DNA of 64,000 nt from Alicyclobacillus tolerans (GTDB lineage: Bacteria; Bacillota; Bacilli; Alicyclobacillales; Alicyclobacillaceae): contig NZ_JAJFNK010000004.1 of the NCBI RefSeq assembly GCF_021739485.1, positions 62,001-126,000 on the forward strand, in the 5' to 3' direction. The first letter of the stretch is position 1; the number at the start of each line of letters is the position of its first letter. This document shows, one piece after another, positions 41,081-49,920 of this stretch. The notes under the pieces are model-generated. The model searched no databases and was not told where the DNA came from. It worked only from the letters and a program-made list of their open reading frames with translations. Both the position numbers and the translations under genes were made by a program.

Positions 41081-41860
41081 ATGTTTTGCACAGTTCAAGG
41101 CGAAAAGGTCTTTTACGAGCATATTGGCAATGCAGATTCTGAAGTCAAATTGCTGTTTGTTCACGGGGCAAGCAGTTACGGGATGTTTTGGCTTCCCTTG
41201 ATTGCCCGTTTGAGGTCCTACGACTGTATCGTCCTCGATTTGCCTGGACACTACCGGTCTTTGGGTCAGTCCAAAAGTGAAATTTCCGAATACGCCGTAT
41301 GGATGGAGGAGTTTGCAGCGCAATTGGGCGTGGACTCCCTCACCTACGTCGGCCACTCGCTTGGAGGGGCTATCGGGATCGAACTAGCCCTTGCCAAGGC
41401 TCCCTGGCTAAAGAGTTTGGTGCTGCTCAACACGGCTGGGAAGCTGGACGTTTCCGCCGATTTTTTGGACAAGTTGTCCAAAGGCGTTTACAACGAAGCC
41501 TACTTCATCGAGCAAGGCTTTGGCAGTGCAGCTAAAGCATCTCTTAAACGGGTCGTTTCGCAGAATACCCGCGTCGATACACGCAGCAGTTACCGCGATT
41601 TTTTGGCTGCGTCTAAATTTAACCGCCAGAAGGACGTTTCTCGCATCACTCTGCCCACGCTCATCATTGCCGGAGAACAAGACAAAGTGACGCCGCCCGT
41701 CGGTTCCGTGGCTCTGAACGAAAGCATCGCCCAGTCCCGGCTGGTTGTCATTTCAAACTCCGGGCATTTCACGCCGTTGGAAAATGCGAGAGAGGTCTCG
41801 CTCGAAATTCGGGATTTTTTAAACGCACACCGTCAGCACGCTCCCTCTTATGCGATTTGA
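41081..41860 (+). CDS. Alpha/beta hydrolase
   Basis: A 259-residue serine hydrolase. It begins with LLFVHGASSYGMFW (oxyanion motif). The nucleophile elbow is YVGHSLGGAIGIELA, the Asp is in IIAGEQDKVTPP and the His in VISNSGHFTPLENA. AAAGGAA lies upstream of the ATG. The substrate is unknown; it resembles general esterase/BioH-like carboxylesterases. It is monocistronic; a weak hairpin (CACCCA/TGGGTG, 42000-42032) lies downstream. Confidence 0.9.
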   Translation: MFCTVQGEKVFYEHIGNADSEVKLLFVHGASSYGMFWLPLIARLRSYDCIVLDLPGHYRSLGQSKSEISEYAVWMEEFAAQLGVDSLTYVGHSLGGAIGIELALAKAPWLKSLVLLNTAGKLDVSADFLDKLSKGVYNEAYFIEQGFGSAAKASLKRVVSQNTRVDTRSSYRDFLAASKFNRQKDVSRITLPTLIIAGEQDKVTPPVGSVALNESIAQSRLVVISNSGHFTPLENAREVSLEIRDFLNAHRQHAPSYAI

Positions 41861-42180
41861 GCGCATGAAGGGCTGCAACCCGACCATTTGAAGCAGGGCA
41901 CGGTGTTTATTTCCCTAGGATTCAGGTAGACATGAGAGTTGCGGAGGCGTACATTTAAAAATGTGATGTTTCAATAACGGTTTATCCCCCAAAAAAATTC
42001 ACCCAAATACAAATGAATACCATGACTGGGTGCACTTTTAAATTTTGTGAGGTCATGCTCAAGCTTGACTCTATCCGGAGGGCCTATGGGGGAAAACCAC
42101 GCGTTATGTGGGCAATTCCTATTCTTTAGAGGTCGTCCGGTCTTTTTACGTATGAACTTTATTAGAGGTGATGGTGTGTT
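41861..42180. other. Intergenic region upstream of the CLC gene
   Basis: About 320 bp without a convincing ORF. A CACCCA/TGGGTG hairpin at 42000-42032 followed by a T-rich stretch may terminate the hydrolase transcript. A fluoride-riboswitch core was looked for, because CLC genes often carry one, and was not found. Confidence 0.4.
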
Positions 42181-43974
42181 ATGAGTGATGTAGGCGTAAC
42201 GTCGCGAACGCGAAGCGAGGTGGGAAAAGAACTCGTTGGGTCCGAATCTGTCCGTCCCCCTTCGGACCGGAAACACTTCTCGTTGCACGAGAAACTGTCC
42301 AGACACATCCCCGAATCCATTATGCTTCTGCTTTACGCGTCGGCCGTCGGTGTCGTCGCCGGATTCGGCGCTGTCGGATTTCGCAAACTGATCCGACTTT
42401 TTGAATTCGTATTTTTTGGCAAATTTATTCACGTATTTGATTTTATGGGCAAAGCCAGCGTCTTGTTTCTCCCAGCCATCGGTCTTATCATTGTCGCCTA
42501 TATCGTGAAATGGTTGGCCCCGGAAGCCAAAGGCCACGGGGTGCCCGAAGTCATGGAAGCCATCGTGCAAAAAAAGAGCGTCATTCGTCCCCGGGTCGTG
42601 GTCATTAAAGCGGTGGCCTCTGCACTGACGATTGGTACTGGAGGTTCAGTGGGACGCGAAGGACCGATTGTCCAAATTGGCTCGGCCTTTGGTTCCGTGT
42701 TTGGACAGTTCCTCGGTTTACCGGAACGCTATCTGCGGCTTCTCGTAGCCTGTGGAGCCGGTGGCGGTATCGCGGCAACCTTTAACGCCCCGATGGGAGG
42801 CGTGATGTTTGGAACCGAGGTCATTTTAGGCAGTTTTACGCTGCAGAACTTTGCAGCCGTCGTGATTTCTTCTGTCGTGAGCGCTTTGATTGGCCGCGCG
42901 TTTTTCGGGAACCACGCCTCGTTCAACATGCCTGCGTACAGCATTGGTCCCCTTTCTTTGATTTGGATTTACATCGTTGTCGGCATTGTCACGGGGCTGT
43001 GGAGTTACGGGTACATTCGGGTTCTGTACGGCATTGAAGACTGGTTTAACGTGCGCCGCTGGCCAATTTGGGTGAAAGCACTGTTCGGAGGACTGATTGT
43101 CGGCGCAATCGGGATTTGGTTTCCGCAAGTCCTGCGGGTCGGATACGGCCACATGAACGACGCACTCGCCCTGCATTTCACCTGGTCCTTGATGTTGATT
43201 TTGCTGGTGCTAAAACTATTCGTAACCTCTGTCACGATTGCCGCCGGGGGTTCGGGAGGGGTGTTTTCGCCCGCACTGTACCAAGGCTCCATGCTGGGTG
43301 GAGCCATGGGACTGATGTTCGTCCACTTTTTCCCGCACAGCGGGTTTAGCGGCGGAGCCGTTGCGGCGACGGCGATGGCTGGGATTTTCGCCGGCAGTGC
43401 ACAGGCACCGGTCACCGCCATCCTGATGATCTTCGACATGACCGACGACTATAAGATGATTCTTCCCGTCATGATTGTCTCGGTTTTGTCCGCGACCATT
43501 GTCGGGTTACTGAGCAAGCAAAGCATTTACACCATGAAACTGTTCCGCCGCGGTCTCGACATCAACCGCAAGCGCAACCCCGACCGGATGCAGGCTCTGA
43601 CGGTTGGAGAGGCTTTGCCGAAGGACCGCTACTTTCTGTCGAGTCAATTGACCGTTGCACAGGCATGGTCAGAGATTTCAAAGACGAACGAATGGTTCGC
43701 GGACGTCCACGATGCCAGAGATGCCGTCCTAGGGTCCGTGTCGCGCGCGAAGATCCTAGAGGCTCTGACAGACGACAAGGGCAGCCAGCCAATTACCGAT
43801 TTACTGCCAAAACAGCTGCATCGCATTGAGGCCAACGAATCGCTCGCGACTGCCATGAATCGCATGAACGTATTCGGCGTGACCTACCTATTGGTGGTCA
43901 GCAACGACCACCCGATTGGAGTCATTGGCAGCTCCGACATCATTGGAGTCTACCGGAGCGAAGACAAAGCCTAA
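42181..43974 (+). CDS. CLC-family chloride channel/antiporter with CBS pair
   Basis: A 597-residue membrane protein. The CLC pore motifs are GHGVPEV (residues 118-124), GREGPIVQIGS with the gating Glu160, and FNAPMGGVMFGTEV with Glu213 near the proton-pathway position. AGGSGGVFSPALYQGSMLGG occurs in the second half. A C-terminal CBS pair follows from about residue 480. The intact gating Glu suggests a Cl-/H+ antiporter. Here GHGVP replaces the canonical GSGIP, so anion preference is uncertain. AGAGGTGA lies 9-11 nt before the ATG. Confidence 0.92.
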   Translation: MSDVGVTSRTRSEVGKELVGSESVRPPSDRKHFSLHEKLSRHIPESIMLLLYASAVGVVAGFGAVGFRKLIRLFEFVFFGKFIHVFDFMGKASVLFLPAIGLIIVAYIVKWLAPEAKGHGVPEVMEAIVQKKSVIRPRVVVIKAVASALTIGTGGSVGREGPIVQIGSAFGSVFGQFLGLPERYLRLLVACGAGGGIAATFNAPMGGVMFGTEVILGSFTLQNFAAVVISSVVSALIGRAFFGNHASFNMPAYSIGPLSLIWIYIVVGIVTGLWSYGYIRVLYGIEDWFNVRRWPIWVKALFGGLIVGAIGIWFPQVLRVGYGHMNDALALHFTWSLMLILLVLKLFVTSVTIAAGGSGGVFSPALYQGSMLGGAMGLMFVHFFPHSGFSGGAVAATAMAGIFAGSAQAPVTAILMIFDMTDDYKMILPVMIVSVLSATIVGLLSKQSIYTMKLFRRGLDINRKRNPDRMQALTVGEALPKDRYFLSSQLTVAQAWSEISKTNEWFADVHDARDAVLGSVSRAKILEALTDDKGSQPITDLLPKQLHRIEANESLATAMNRMNVFGVTYLLVVSNDHPIGVIGSSDIIGVYRSEDKA

Positions 43975-44084
43975 GCCGCCAACCGCATCACGTGTTTTTG
44001 GTCCACGGGGCGGTATAGGGTAATTCCTTTACTTTGAGGCGATTTTAAGCTTCAACGATGTAACATCCCAGGAAATTCGAGGCC

Positions 44085-44131
44085 GGGGCCACCCAAACAG
44101 TCGTCAATGCCGCTGTTTCGGTGGCCCCTTT
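44085..44131 (+). terminator. Terminator between the CLC gene and prxU
   Basis: GGGGCCACCCAAACAG (44085-44100) pairs with CTGTTTCGGTGGCCCC (44113-44128) with a single mismatch, followed by TTT. It overlaps any upstream in-frame ATG (44107) of the peroxiredoxin, arguing for a later start. Confidence 0.75.
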
Positions 44132-44208
44132 CCCTTGAAAATTTTTTCACTGTTTGCTGGGCTGTGCATAACGTAGAAGGCAAATGCTTGAGTTGGAAGG
44201 TGAACGGA

Positions 44209-44838
44209 TTGGAGACCGAAAGCTCTCAACCCAAAGCTCCAAATGTATCAGAATTGGCCAATCAGCCGTTGCCAAACTGCAGCAGCCGCGACGATGCCGC
44301 CCCCTTGTTTGAAGCGGAAGCCTTTGTCCACGGAAAGTTGCAAAACGTAAAACTCGCCGACTACCGCGGCCGGTGGGTTGTCTTGTTCTTCTATTCTGCG
44401 GATTTCACCTTCGTCTGACCGACAGAATTGGCAGCGGTCGCTGCCTTTTACCCGAAGTTCCAACAGCTGGGCATCAAGGTCCTGGCGATCAGTACGGACA
44501 GCGTCTATAGTCACAAGGTGTTTTCCGAAGTCTCCCCCTCGATGCGAAACGTGCGCTATCCGCTTGTCAGTGACAGAAACCAGCAGATTTCCCGGGCGTA
44601 CCGGGTACTGGACGAATCCCAAGGTGCGGCCAAGCGCGCGACCGTCGTGATCGACCCGGAAGGAATCATCGTGTCCAAAATCGTGTATCCAAAGGACGTC
44701 GGCCGCGGGCTGCCTGAGTTGATTCGCCTTCTCGAAGCCCTGCAGTTTCACCGCAGTACGGGCCTTGGCGCCCCAGCCAACTGGACTCCTGGCATGCCAG
44801 GCATCCGGCGCGACATCGCAAATGCAGGCAGCATTTAA
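44209..44838 (+). CDS. Selenocysteine-containing peroxiredoxin (TGA at 44416-44418 decoded as Sec)
   Basis: AhpC/Prx-type peroxidase of 209 residues with selenocysteine at position 70, read through an in-frame TGA. The active site is [15 protein letters not shown]; all relatives have Cys at U. The frame continues with [42 protein letters not shown] and [14 protein letters not shown]-like hairpin lies 12 nt after TGA. The resolving Cys expected before PANW is Ala, leaving Cys24 as the only cysteine. The active-site Pro of PxxxTxxC is Ser. The TTG at 44209 (GGAAGG, 8 nt) is chosen; a GTG at 44200 is possible. Confidence 0.93.
44430..44445 (+). promoter_or_regulatory. Bacterial SECIS element of the selenoperoxiredoxin gene
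   Basis: GGCAGC (44430-44435) pairs perfectly with GCTGCC (44440-44445), presenting the loop GGTC (44436-44439). The E. coli fdhF SECIS has the same GGUC loop. Its distance from UGA to the loop is 18 nt and here it is 17. The element lies within the coding sequence directly after the TGA, where SelB binds. Confidence 0.88.
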
Positions 44839-45126
44839 CCCTGAGGTCTTCTCCATTTAGGCGTTACTTGTCCCTGTCATTTCCCCAATCCGCGTCGCCA
44901 AAAGCCTGTACCACTCCCCGTTTTAAAATATTTTGCAGGTACCAGCTTTTGAGTTTAGCGTTGCGGGCAGGAAGCGATTACAATAGAGAAAAGCCAGCCA
45001 TAGATTCCGTAGACTTGGGTTTGGGTCTTTTTACACAGCGATTGCAAATCGCAAGTCTTGCAGGGCATGACAAATAGCAGTTTTAGAGAGTTCAAGGATG
45101 GGGTTGTCCGGAAGGAGGGGCCTGAG

Positions 45127-45201
45127 GTGGTTGATTGGCTGTTTATGGGAGGAATGACGCTCTTCTTTGGAGCCCTGACGTACTGGTTTATTCGGGAGTG
45201 A
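45127..45201 (+). CDS. Possible 24-aa single-span membrane peptide
   Basis: A GTG-started ORF, VDWLFMGGMTLFFGALTYWF followed by IRE, with AAGGAGG 8 nt upstream, an excellent ribosome binding site. It is one hydrophobic helix with a charged tail. It recalls KdpF-like or other regulatory membrane peptides, but no kdp genes are nearby. No family was assigned. Confidence 0.4.
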   Translation: MVDWLFMGGMTLFFGALTYWFIRE

Positions 45202-45437
45202 GATACAGAGAGCAAACCGTTTGAGAGATAAACTGAGCAACAGGGGCGTATGCCATCCGCCATCCGGAGTAGGAGGTCAGCCCGTCAGAGAATAAAAACG
45301 ATGCCGGAACAACGCGGACGAAAACGCGCTTGGACGTCCATACCACGCCGACAACATCGGTCATCTTGTTGCCGCGGCATCGCACATCTGCGGGAATTGG
45401 TGCTCTTTTTCCGAAAACGCATCGGCCGAATCCAGCG

Positions 45438-45788
45438 CTAGTTATTTAACTCGTCGATGGTTTCGTCGACCTGTCCGGTGCGGATGTTGTACGCTTCTAA
45501 AATGTTATAGACAAAAATTTTCCCATCTCCGGTTTCTCCAGTTTGCGCTGAATCGATAATGGCCTGGACCGCAGGTTGGATGTACTGGTCGGATACCACA
45601 ATCTCGAGTTTGATTTTGGGATGCAAACTAATATCGTACTTCGTGCCTCGGTAGACGCCGGTCGCGTTCTTTTGCTGCCCTCGGCCTTGCACTGGGATCA
45701 CGGTGAAACCCGTCACCCCCACCTTCCGCAGCGATTGGATGACCAACTGCAGCTTTTCTGGACGGATAATCGCATCGATGCGCTTCAT
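45438..45788 (-). CDS. PII-family nitrogen regulatory protein
   Basis: A 116-residue trimeric signal protein. It begins MKRIDAIIRPEKLQLVIQSL and the T-loop region reads RGQQKNATGVYRGTKYDI with a Tyr at the modifiable position. PKIKLEIVV and GKIFVYNI follow. PII proteins sense ATP/ADP and 2-oxoglutarate and bind enzymes or AmtB. No amtB, glnA or glnD is adjacent, so its target is unclear. The start has only a G-rich upstream tract (GGGGGG) as a binding site. Confidence 0.9.
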   Translation of the reverse strand: MKRIDAIIRPEKLQLVIQSLRKVGVTGFTVIPVQGRGQQKNATGVYRGTKYDISLHPKIKLEIVVSDQYIQPAVQAIIDSAQTGETGDGKIFVYNILEAYNIRTGQVDETIDELNN

Positions 45789-45878
45789 CGGAAAAACGCC
45801 CCCCTAGTGCTCATTGTATCGAAAACTTTCCACAAAGCGAGAGTCACCCGCAACAAAGTGTGCCGCGTTTGCAACCGG

Positions 45879-46820
45879 TCAACCTCCCTGGATGTCCTGC
45901 CATACGCGTTCGGCAATCCTCTGATACCCTACTTGATTCGGATGAAAGTGGTCAGCGTACAAAAACGCGGCTGGATGCAACTCAAACAGGTCAAAAGTTT
46001 GAACCACGACAGCGTTCGGGAACCCGGAGACCACCTGGTCTTCCTGTTGGTCCCAAGACTCTACGATGGCATCTGTTTGCTTCCGTACCGCGGCCGCGTC
46101 TCCGTAGGGATTGTACAGCCCAATCAATGCGATGACCCCGGTTTTATTCACGCTCCGGATTTGCGTTAAAATGCGGGCTAGGTTTGCGTTAAACTGCTTG
46201 TCTGCCGCAGTAATACGACGGGTGTCAATGTTCGGCAGCCCGGCCGCTTTATCCAAGTCGTTGCCGCCGATGGAAATCAGAATCAAATTTGCCGATGCCA
46301 AAAGGTTCTCAACCTCCGGCTGTTTCACTTGCGCAACCAACCCGGCAGAGGTGAGACCGTCAATTCCGAGGTTGGATTGGATGACCCGATTTCCGTTGTG
46401 ACGGAACTGCGCGCTGACATCTCCCACATATCCTTGCCCCGAAGCATCTCCAAACCCGTGCGTCAACGAATCGCCAAGTGCCACGATGTGTACGGTCTTT
46501 CCCGGAGAAAAAGCCGGCGACGAAGCGGTGTGAGGCGGCTTTTGTCCCGATGGAGTCTGAGGGGTGCTGGGAAGGGTTGTGCCTACGCGACCGTCGGCTG
46601 TGCCGCCAGATGCTGCGCCGCTGGCGCGGTTGCTAAGGACATCTCCGACAGAACCGCCGAATGCGGCATAGGCTCCGTAGACAAACCCGCCCGCAAGTCC
46701 GAGTGCGGCGATTGCAGCCAACACTGCAGCGAATCGAACCAATTGAGCAGACCAGCGTCCTTGGCTGTCTTTTCGATCCTTCCATCTCGCGGGCCGATTG
46801 TTTCGTCCATGTTGCTCCAT
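45879..46820 (-). CDS. SGNH/GDSL hydrolase, YpmR-like, membrane-anchored
   Basis: A 313-residue secreted or tethered esterase. The basic N-terminus leads to a single transmembrane segment (about residues 26-52), then a Ser/Thr/Pro/Gly linker. The SGNH domain carries VALGDSLTHGFGD (block I, Ser near 117), ISIGGNDL (block III) and YADHFHPNQVGY (block V, Asp/His). The ATG at 46820 has AAGGAGG 8 nt upstream. The Bacillus YpmR group has this layout. It is divergent from the ABC exporter. Confidence 0.88.
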   Translation of the reverse strand: MEQHGRNNRPARWKDRKDSQGRWSAQLVRFAAVLAAIAALGLAGGFVYGAYAAFGGSVGDVLSNRASGAASGGTADGRVGTTLPSTPQTPSGQKPPHTASSPAFSPGKTVHIVALGDSLTHGFGDASGQGYVGDVSAQFRHNGNRVIQSNLGIDGLTSAGLVAQVKQPEVENLLASANLILISIGGNDLDKAAGLPNIDTRRITAADKQFNANLARILTQIRSVNKTGVIALIGLYNPYGDAAAVRKQTDAIVESWDQQEDQVVSGFPNAVVVQTFDLFELHPAAFLYADHFHPNQVGYQRIAERVWQDIQGG

Positions 46821-46938
46821 CGAGATTTCCTCCTTGTCCAATGACAGTGTACTATACAAGAGATTGCACTGCGAAATCTCGCCAAACGCGCTGCCAAACG
46901 CCACCCGTTTGTCTGCAAAACGAGAGGTGAAGACCTGA

Positions 46939-47946
46939 ATGCACGAGCGTCAGACCATCGAACGCCAGACGAGTCAACACCAGGCAGACGGGCCACAACC
47001 CGTCCTTTCCGTCACAGGACTTCAAAAGCAAATCAAAGACCGGCTCATCGTCAAAGACGTTTCCTTTGAAGTCGGGCCAGGGCAAATTTTTGGGTTTCTC
47101 GGACCAAATGGGGCCGGCAAGACCACGACCATCCGCATGCTGGTCGGACTCATCCGGCCGACGGCCGGACAAATCACCATCGACGGCCACGACCTGTCCA
47201 AAGAGCCTCTGTCTGCCATGCGGCGCGTGGGCTGCATTGTAGAGAATCCCGACTTATACCCCTACCTCACCGGTTACGAAAACCTCTTCCAACTTGCCCG
47301 CATGCAAGGCGCTGAGGCAGTAGCCCGGATCGACGAGGTGGCTGGATTAGTGCGCTTGTCCGACGTGTTAAAAGACAAAGTGAAGACGTATTCGCTGGGC
47401 ATGCGGCAGCGTTTAGGCATCGCACAGGCACTGCTTGGAAATCCAAAGCTCCTGATTCTCGACGAACCGACCAACGGACTCGATCCCGCTGGCATCCGCG
47501 AATTGCGTTCCTTCCTGAGACAATTGTCCCAGCAAGGGATGACCATCTTCGTCAGCAGCCATTTACTGGCGGAAGTCGAATTGCTTTGCGATCACATCGC
47601 CATTATTCGCGATGGCACCGTAGTTCGCACGGGTGCGATTGAATCTCTGCTGGCCCAGGCGTCAAACGAAGTTTTCTGGCATGTGGATCCGCCCCAACTG
47701 GCACTGGAGGTATTGAGACGACATGCCCAGTCGGGCATGGTCCGGGAAGTAGAGGTTCTCCCGCCGGGCAAGACCCTGGGTTGTTCCATGTCCGATTCGC
47801 AAATTGCAGACGCCACCGCCGAGATGGTGCACTACGGCGTCCGTATCTATGCCATCACCCGGCACAAGGCGACCTTGGAAGACGTGTTTTTACAGACGAC
47901 AGGAGGTGATTCCACCCATGGTGTTTTGGCACCTGGTCTCGAATGA
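46939..47946 (+). CDS. ABC transporter ATP-binding protein (BcrA-like)
   Basis: A 335-residue ATPase. Walker A is GFLGPNGAGKTTTIRMLVGL, the signature is KTYSLGMRQRLGIAQAL, Walker B is LLILDEPTNGLDPAG, and the switch His is in SSHLLAEVELL. The C-terminal 80-residue extension is typical of bacitracin/lantibiotic-type exporters. An unusual polar N-terminal tail of about 20 residues precedes the domain. It overlaps the permease gene by 29 nt. Confidence 0.93.
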   Translation: MHERQTIERQTSQHQADGPQPVLSVTGLQKQIKDRLIVKDVSFEVGPGQIFGFLGPNGAGKTTTIRMLVGLIRPTAGQITIDGHDLSKEPLSAMRRVGCIVENPDLYPYLTGYENLFQLARMQGAEAVARIDEVAGLVRLSDVLKDKVKTYSLGMRQRLGIAQALLGNPKLLILDEPTNGLDPAGIRELRSFLRQLSQQGMTIFVSSHLLAEVELLCDHIAIIRDGTVVRTGAIESLLAQASNEVFWHVDPPQLALEVLRRHAQSGMVREVEVLPPGKTLGCSMSDSQIADATAEMVHYGVRIYAITRHKATLEDVFLQTTGGDSTHGVLAPGLE

Positions 47947-48907
47947 AATTACAAAGATGTTGCGCAAGCGCCGGTTTCAGGTCGTACTTGTCATCTTAGT
48001 CGTTCTCATGGCCCTGTTTTCGTACGCTGAGCGGCAGGCCGCCCTGGTGTTGGCTCACCAACTGGGGACCACCGACTGGCGCGTCCACCTGCAAGAACAG
48101 CTCACCCATCAGACCAACCGCCTCCAAAGCCCTTTTCTGTCACCGGCCGAAAAGGCTGCCATTCAGGCGACGCTGCAGGAGGGGCAATACGAACTCAGCC
48201 ACAACATCAACCCGTTTGCACCTGGAGCTGCAACGTTCATGCGCTCGTTCATGGATGAAGGCATCACGCTGCTTATTCCCTTGTTTGTCGTCGTGATTGC
48301 TGCCGATATGGTTTCTTCGGAGGTCAGCGGCGGGACCATTAAAATGCTGCTAACTCGCGGCGTATCGCGCGCCAAGGTGCTGTTGAGCAAGTTGATAGCG
48401 CTGTTCTTGCTCGTTGCAATGCTGTTTTTGGCCATCGGTGTCGCTTCCTGGGCCGTCTCCGGATTGTTTTTTGGCTACACAGGCTTTGGGCTGCCAGTGC
48501 TGATGGGCTTTCAGACCACCGCCACCGGATTCGTCAACATTTCCCACGTCTACACCATTCCTCAGTGGAAGTATCTGTTTATGACCTTTGGGCTGGGGTT
48601 TTTTTCATCTCTGTCTGTTGCCTGCCTGGCCTTTTTTGTCTCCACTTTGGTCCGATCCACCGCGTCCTCCATGGGAATCATGATGGCGGCCCTGATAGCG
48701 GGGACCCTGCTCACAGCGCTCGCGAGCAACTGGACTCCAGCCAAGTACCTTCCGGTCGTGAACCTGGGTTTAAGCGGTTACCTCAACGGAAGTCCGCCGC
48801 CTGTCGCTGGCATGACGTTCCCATTTTCGATCGCGGTCTTATGTGCGTGGTCTGTTGCGTCCATCGCCGTGAGTTTTGCGGTCTTCGTCCGCCGGGACGT
48901 CATGTAG
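47918..48907 (+). CDS. ABC-2 type transporter permease
   Basis: A 329-residue membrane partner of the preceding ATPase. It has an N-terminal helix, a periplasm-side loop of about 100 residues, then helices including IPLFVVVIAADMVSSEVSGGTIKMLLTRGVSRAKVLLSKL, the ABC-2 motif. AGGAGGTG precedes the ATG by 7 nt. The pair resembles BcrAB/NatAB-type exporters for peptide antibiotics or sodium. The substrate is not readable. Confidence 0.9.
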   Translation: MVFWHLVSNEITKMLRKRRFQVVLVILVVLMALFSYAERQAALVLAHQLGTTDWRVHLQEQLTHQTNRLQSPFLSPAEKAAIQATLQEGQYELSHNINPFAPGAATFMRSFMDEGITLLIPLFVVVIAADMVSSEVSGGTIKMLLTRGVSRAKVLLSKLIALFLLVAMLFLAIGVASWAVSGLFFGYTGFGLPVLMGFQTTATGFVNISHVYTIPQWKYLFMTFGLGFFSSLSVACLAFFVSTLVRSTASSMGIMMAALIAGTLLTALASNWTPAKYLPVVNLGLSGYLNGSPPPVAGMTFPFSIAVLCAWSVASIAVSFAVFVRRDVM

Positions 48908-49046
48908 AGGTGTACCCCTCAAACACCCCGGGAATGCCCGAAACCGTCCAATCAGACCCCCGCACGATGGTCAAGATCGTCGATGGCGTTTACGCAAAAC
49001 TATTGTGAAATAGAGGTGAGAGATGGAATGTAAGAGGGTGAAGCGT

Positions 49047-49610
49047 ATGGGTAGACTGGCAAACCGTCCTTACGTGTGTGGTGACTGTGTTGAAACGGTT
49101 TCTTTCTATCTGTTTGAGGTTTTACAAAAAAGTGTTCAACCCGTGTTTATCTGCGTCGGCACACCCAGAGTAACCGGTGACGCCCTGGGACCCATGGTCG
49201 GAAGCCTGGTCCATGCCGCCAACCCTTCGATTCCATTGTATGGTACCATGGACAGTCCGATCCACGCCCTGAACCTGGTTCAAGAGTTGCAGCGCATCCG
49301 CCTGAGTCACCCAGGTTCGACCCTCATCGCCGTCGACTCGTCGTTGAGCTCAGTCGATCGCGTCGGTTACGTTTGTCTGGATACCGGGAAACTCAAACCT
49401 GGCCGCGCCACCAAACGGGGGCTTCCATCGTTTGGCAGCTACACCCTGTATGGCAACATTGCAGATGCTGAAAAGCGAAGTTCATCTTTGTGCCTCGAAC
49501 GAATCGCCACAGCATCTCCAAAATTCATTGAGAGTATGGCCAAAGTCATGTCGACGATTATCCTCGAAAGCTGGAATCGCGCGTTTGGTCTGGAGCTCAG
49601 AACTTCGTGA
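49047..49610 (+). CDS. yyaC: Spore protease-like sporulation protein YyaC (DUF1256)
   Basis: A 187-residue protein of the Bacillus YyaC/GPR-fold family. It has VFICVGTPRVTGDALGPMVG, IPLYGTMDSPIHALN, TLIAVDSSLSSVDRVGYV and LKPGRATKRGLPSFGSY, aligning with the HybD-like peptidase fold. The family is made during sporulation. The ATG at 49047 (AGAGGG 8 nt upstream) is preferred; the ATG at 49023 has AGGTGA too close. It is the fifth spore-associated gene in the window. Confidence 0.88.
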   Translation: MGRLANRPYVCGDCVETVSFYLFEVLQKSVQPVFICVGTPRVTGDALGPMVGSLVHAANPSIPLYGTMDSPIHALNLVQELQRIRLSHPGSTLIAVDSSLSSVDRVGYVCLDTGKLKPGRATKRGLPSFGSYTLYGNIADAEKRSSSLCLERIATASPKFIESMAKVMSTIILESWNRAFGLELRTS

Positions 49611-49681
49611 AGCTCCGGAACTTTGCGAAGTTACACTTTGATATCTCGGCGCCTAAACGGTGGGGCTTGCCGCGCACCCCA

Positions 49682-49894
49682 TCACTTCCCGGCTGGTTTT
49701 TCGACAATCGCCTGCACCCGTCCAATTTGCCCGTCTTGCAGGCGCACTTTGATCCCGCGGGGATGAGTCGGTGAACGGGTCAAAATGTCTTTCACGAATC
49801 CGCGCGTAGTCCGCCCCGTCGGCTGGTCTTTTTTCAAGACAATGTCAACTTCCAAACCCGGATAGATATCCTTTCGATTTTGTCCGTTTTTCAT
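49682..49894 (-). CDS. ywbE: YwbE family protein (DUF2196)
   Basis: A 70-residue soluble protein: NRKDIYPGLEVDIVLKKDQPTGRTTRGFVKDILTRS, then HPRGIKVRLQDGQIGRVQ, the YwbE pattern of a small SH3-like barrel. GGGAG lies upstream of the ATG. The function is unknown. It is convergent with yyaC. Confidence 0.9.
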   Translation of the reverse strand: MKNGQNRKDIYPGLEVDIVLKKDQPTGRTTRGFVKDILTRSPTHPRGIKVRLQDGQIGRVQAIVEKPAGK

Positions 49895-49920
49895 GAACTA
49901 GACTCCCTTCTCTCCAATCC

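Noticed and set aside
40893..41201. Plus-strand ORF between the YjcZ-like peptide and the alpha/beta hydrolase
   Set aside because: It runs into the hydrolase gene in another frame, and has no supported start and no domain.
42000..42180. Fluoride riboswitch upstream of the CLC gene
   Set aside because: The conserved GGNGATGG and CTGATG-type core blocks were not found in the region.
44209..44838. Peroxiredoxin as a pseudogene broken by a nonsense mutation
   Set aside because: The single stop is TGA, falls exactly on the catalytic Cys codon, the frame and conservation continue to the end, and a GGTC-loop hairpin follows at SECIS distance. A random lesion would not produce all of these.
45250..45441. 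Short basic ORF between the 24-aa peptide and the PII gene
   Set aside because: Arg-rich composition typical of an out-of-frame reading and no ribosome binding site at either possible start.
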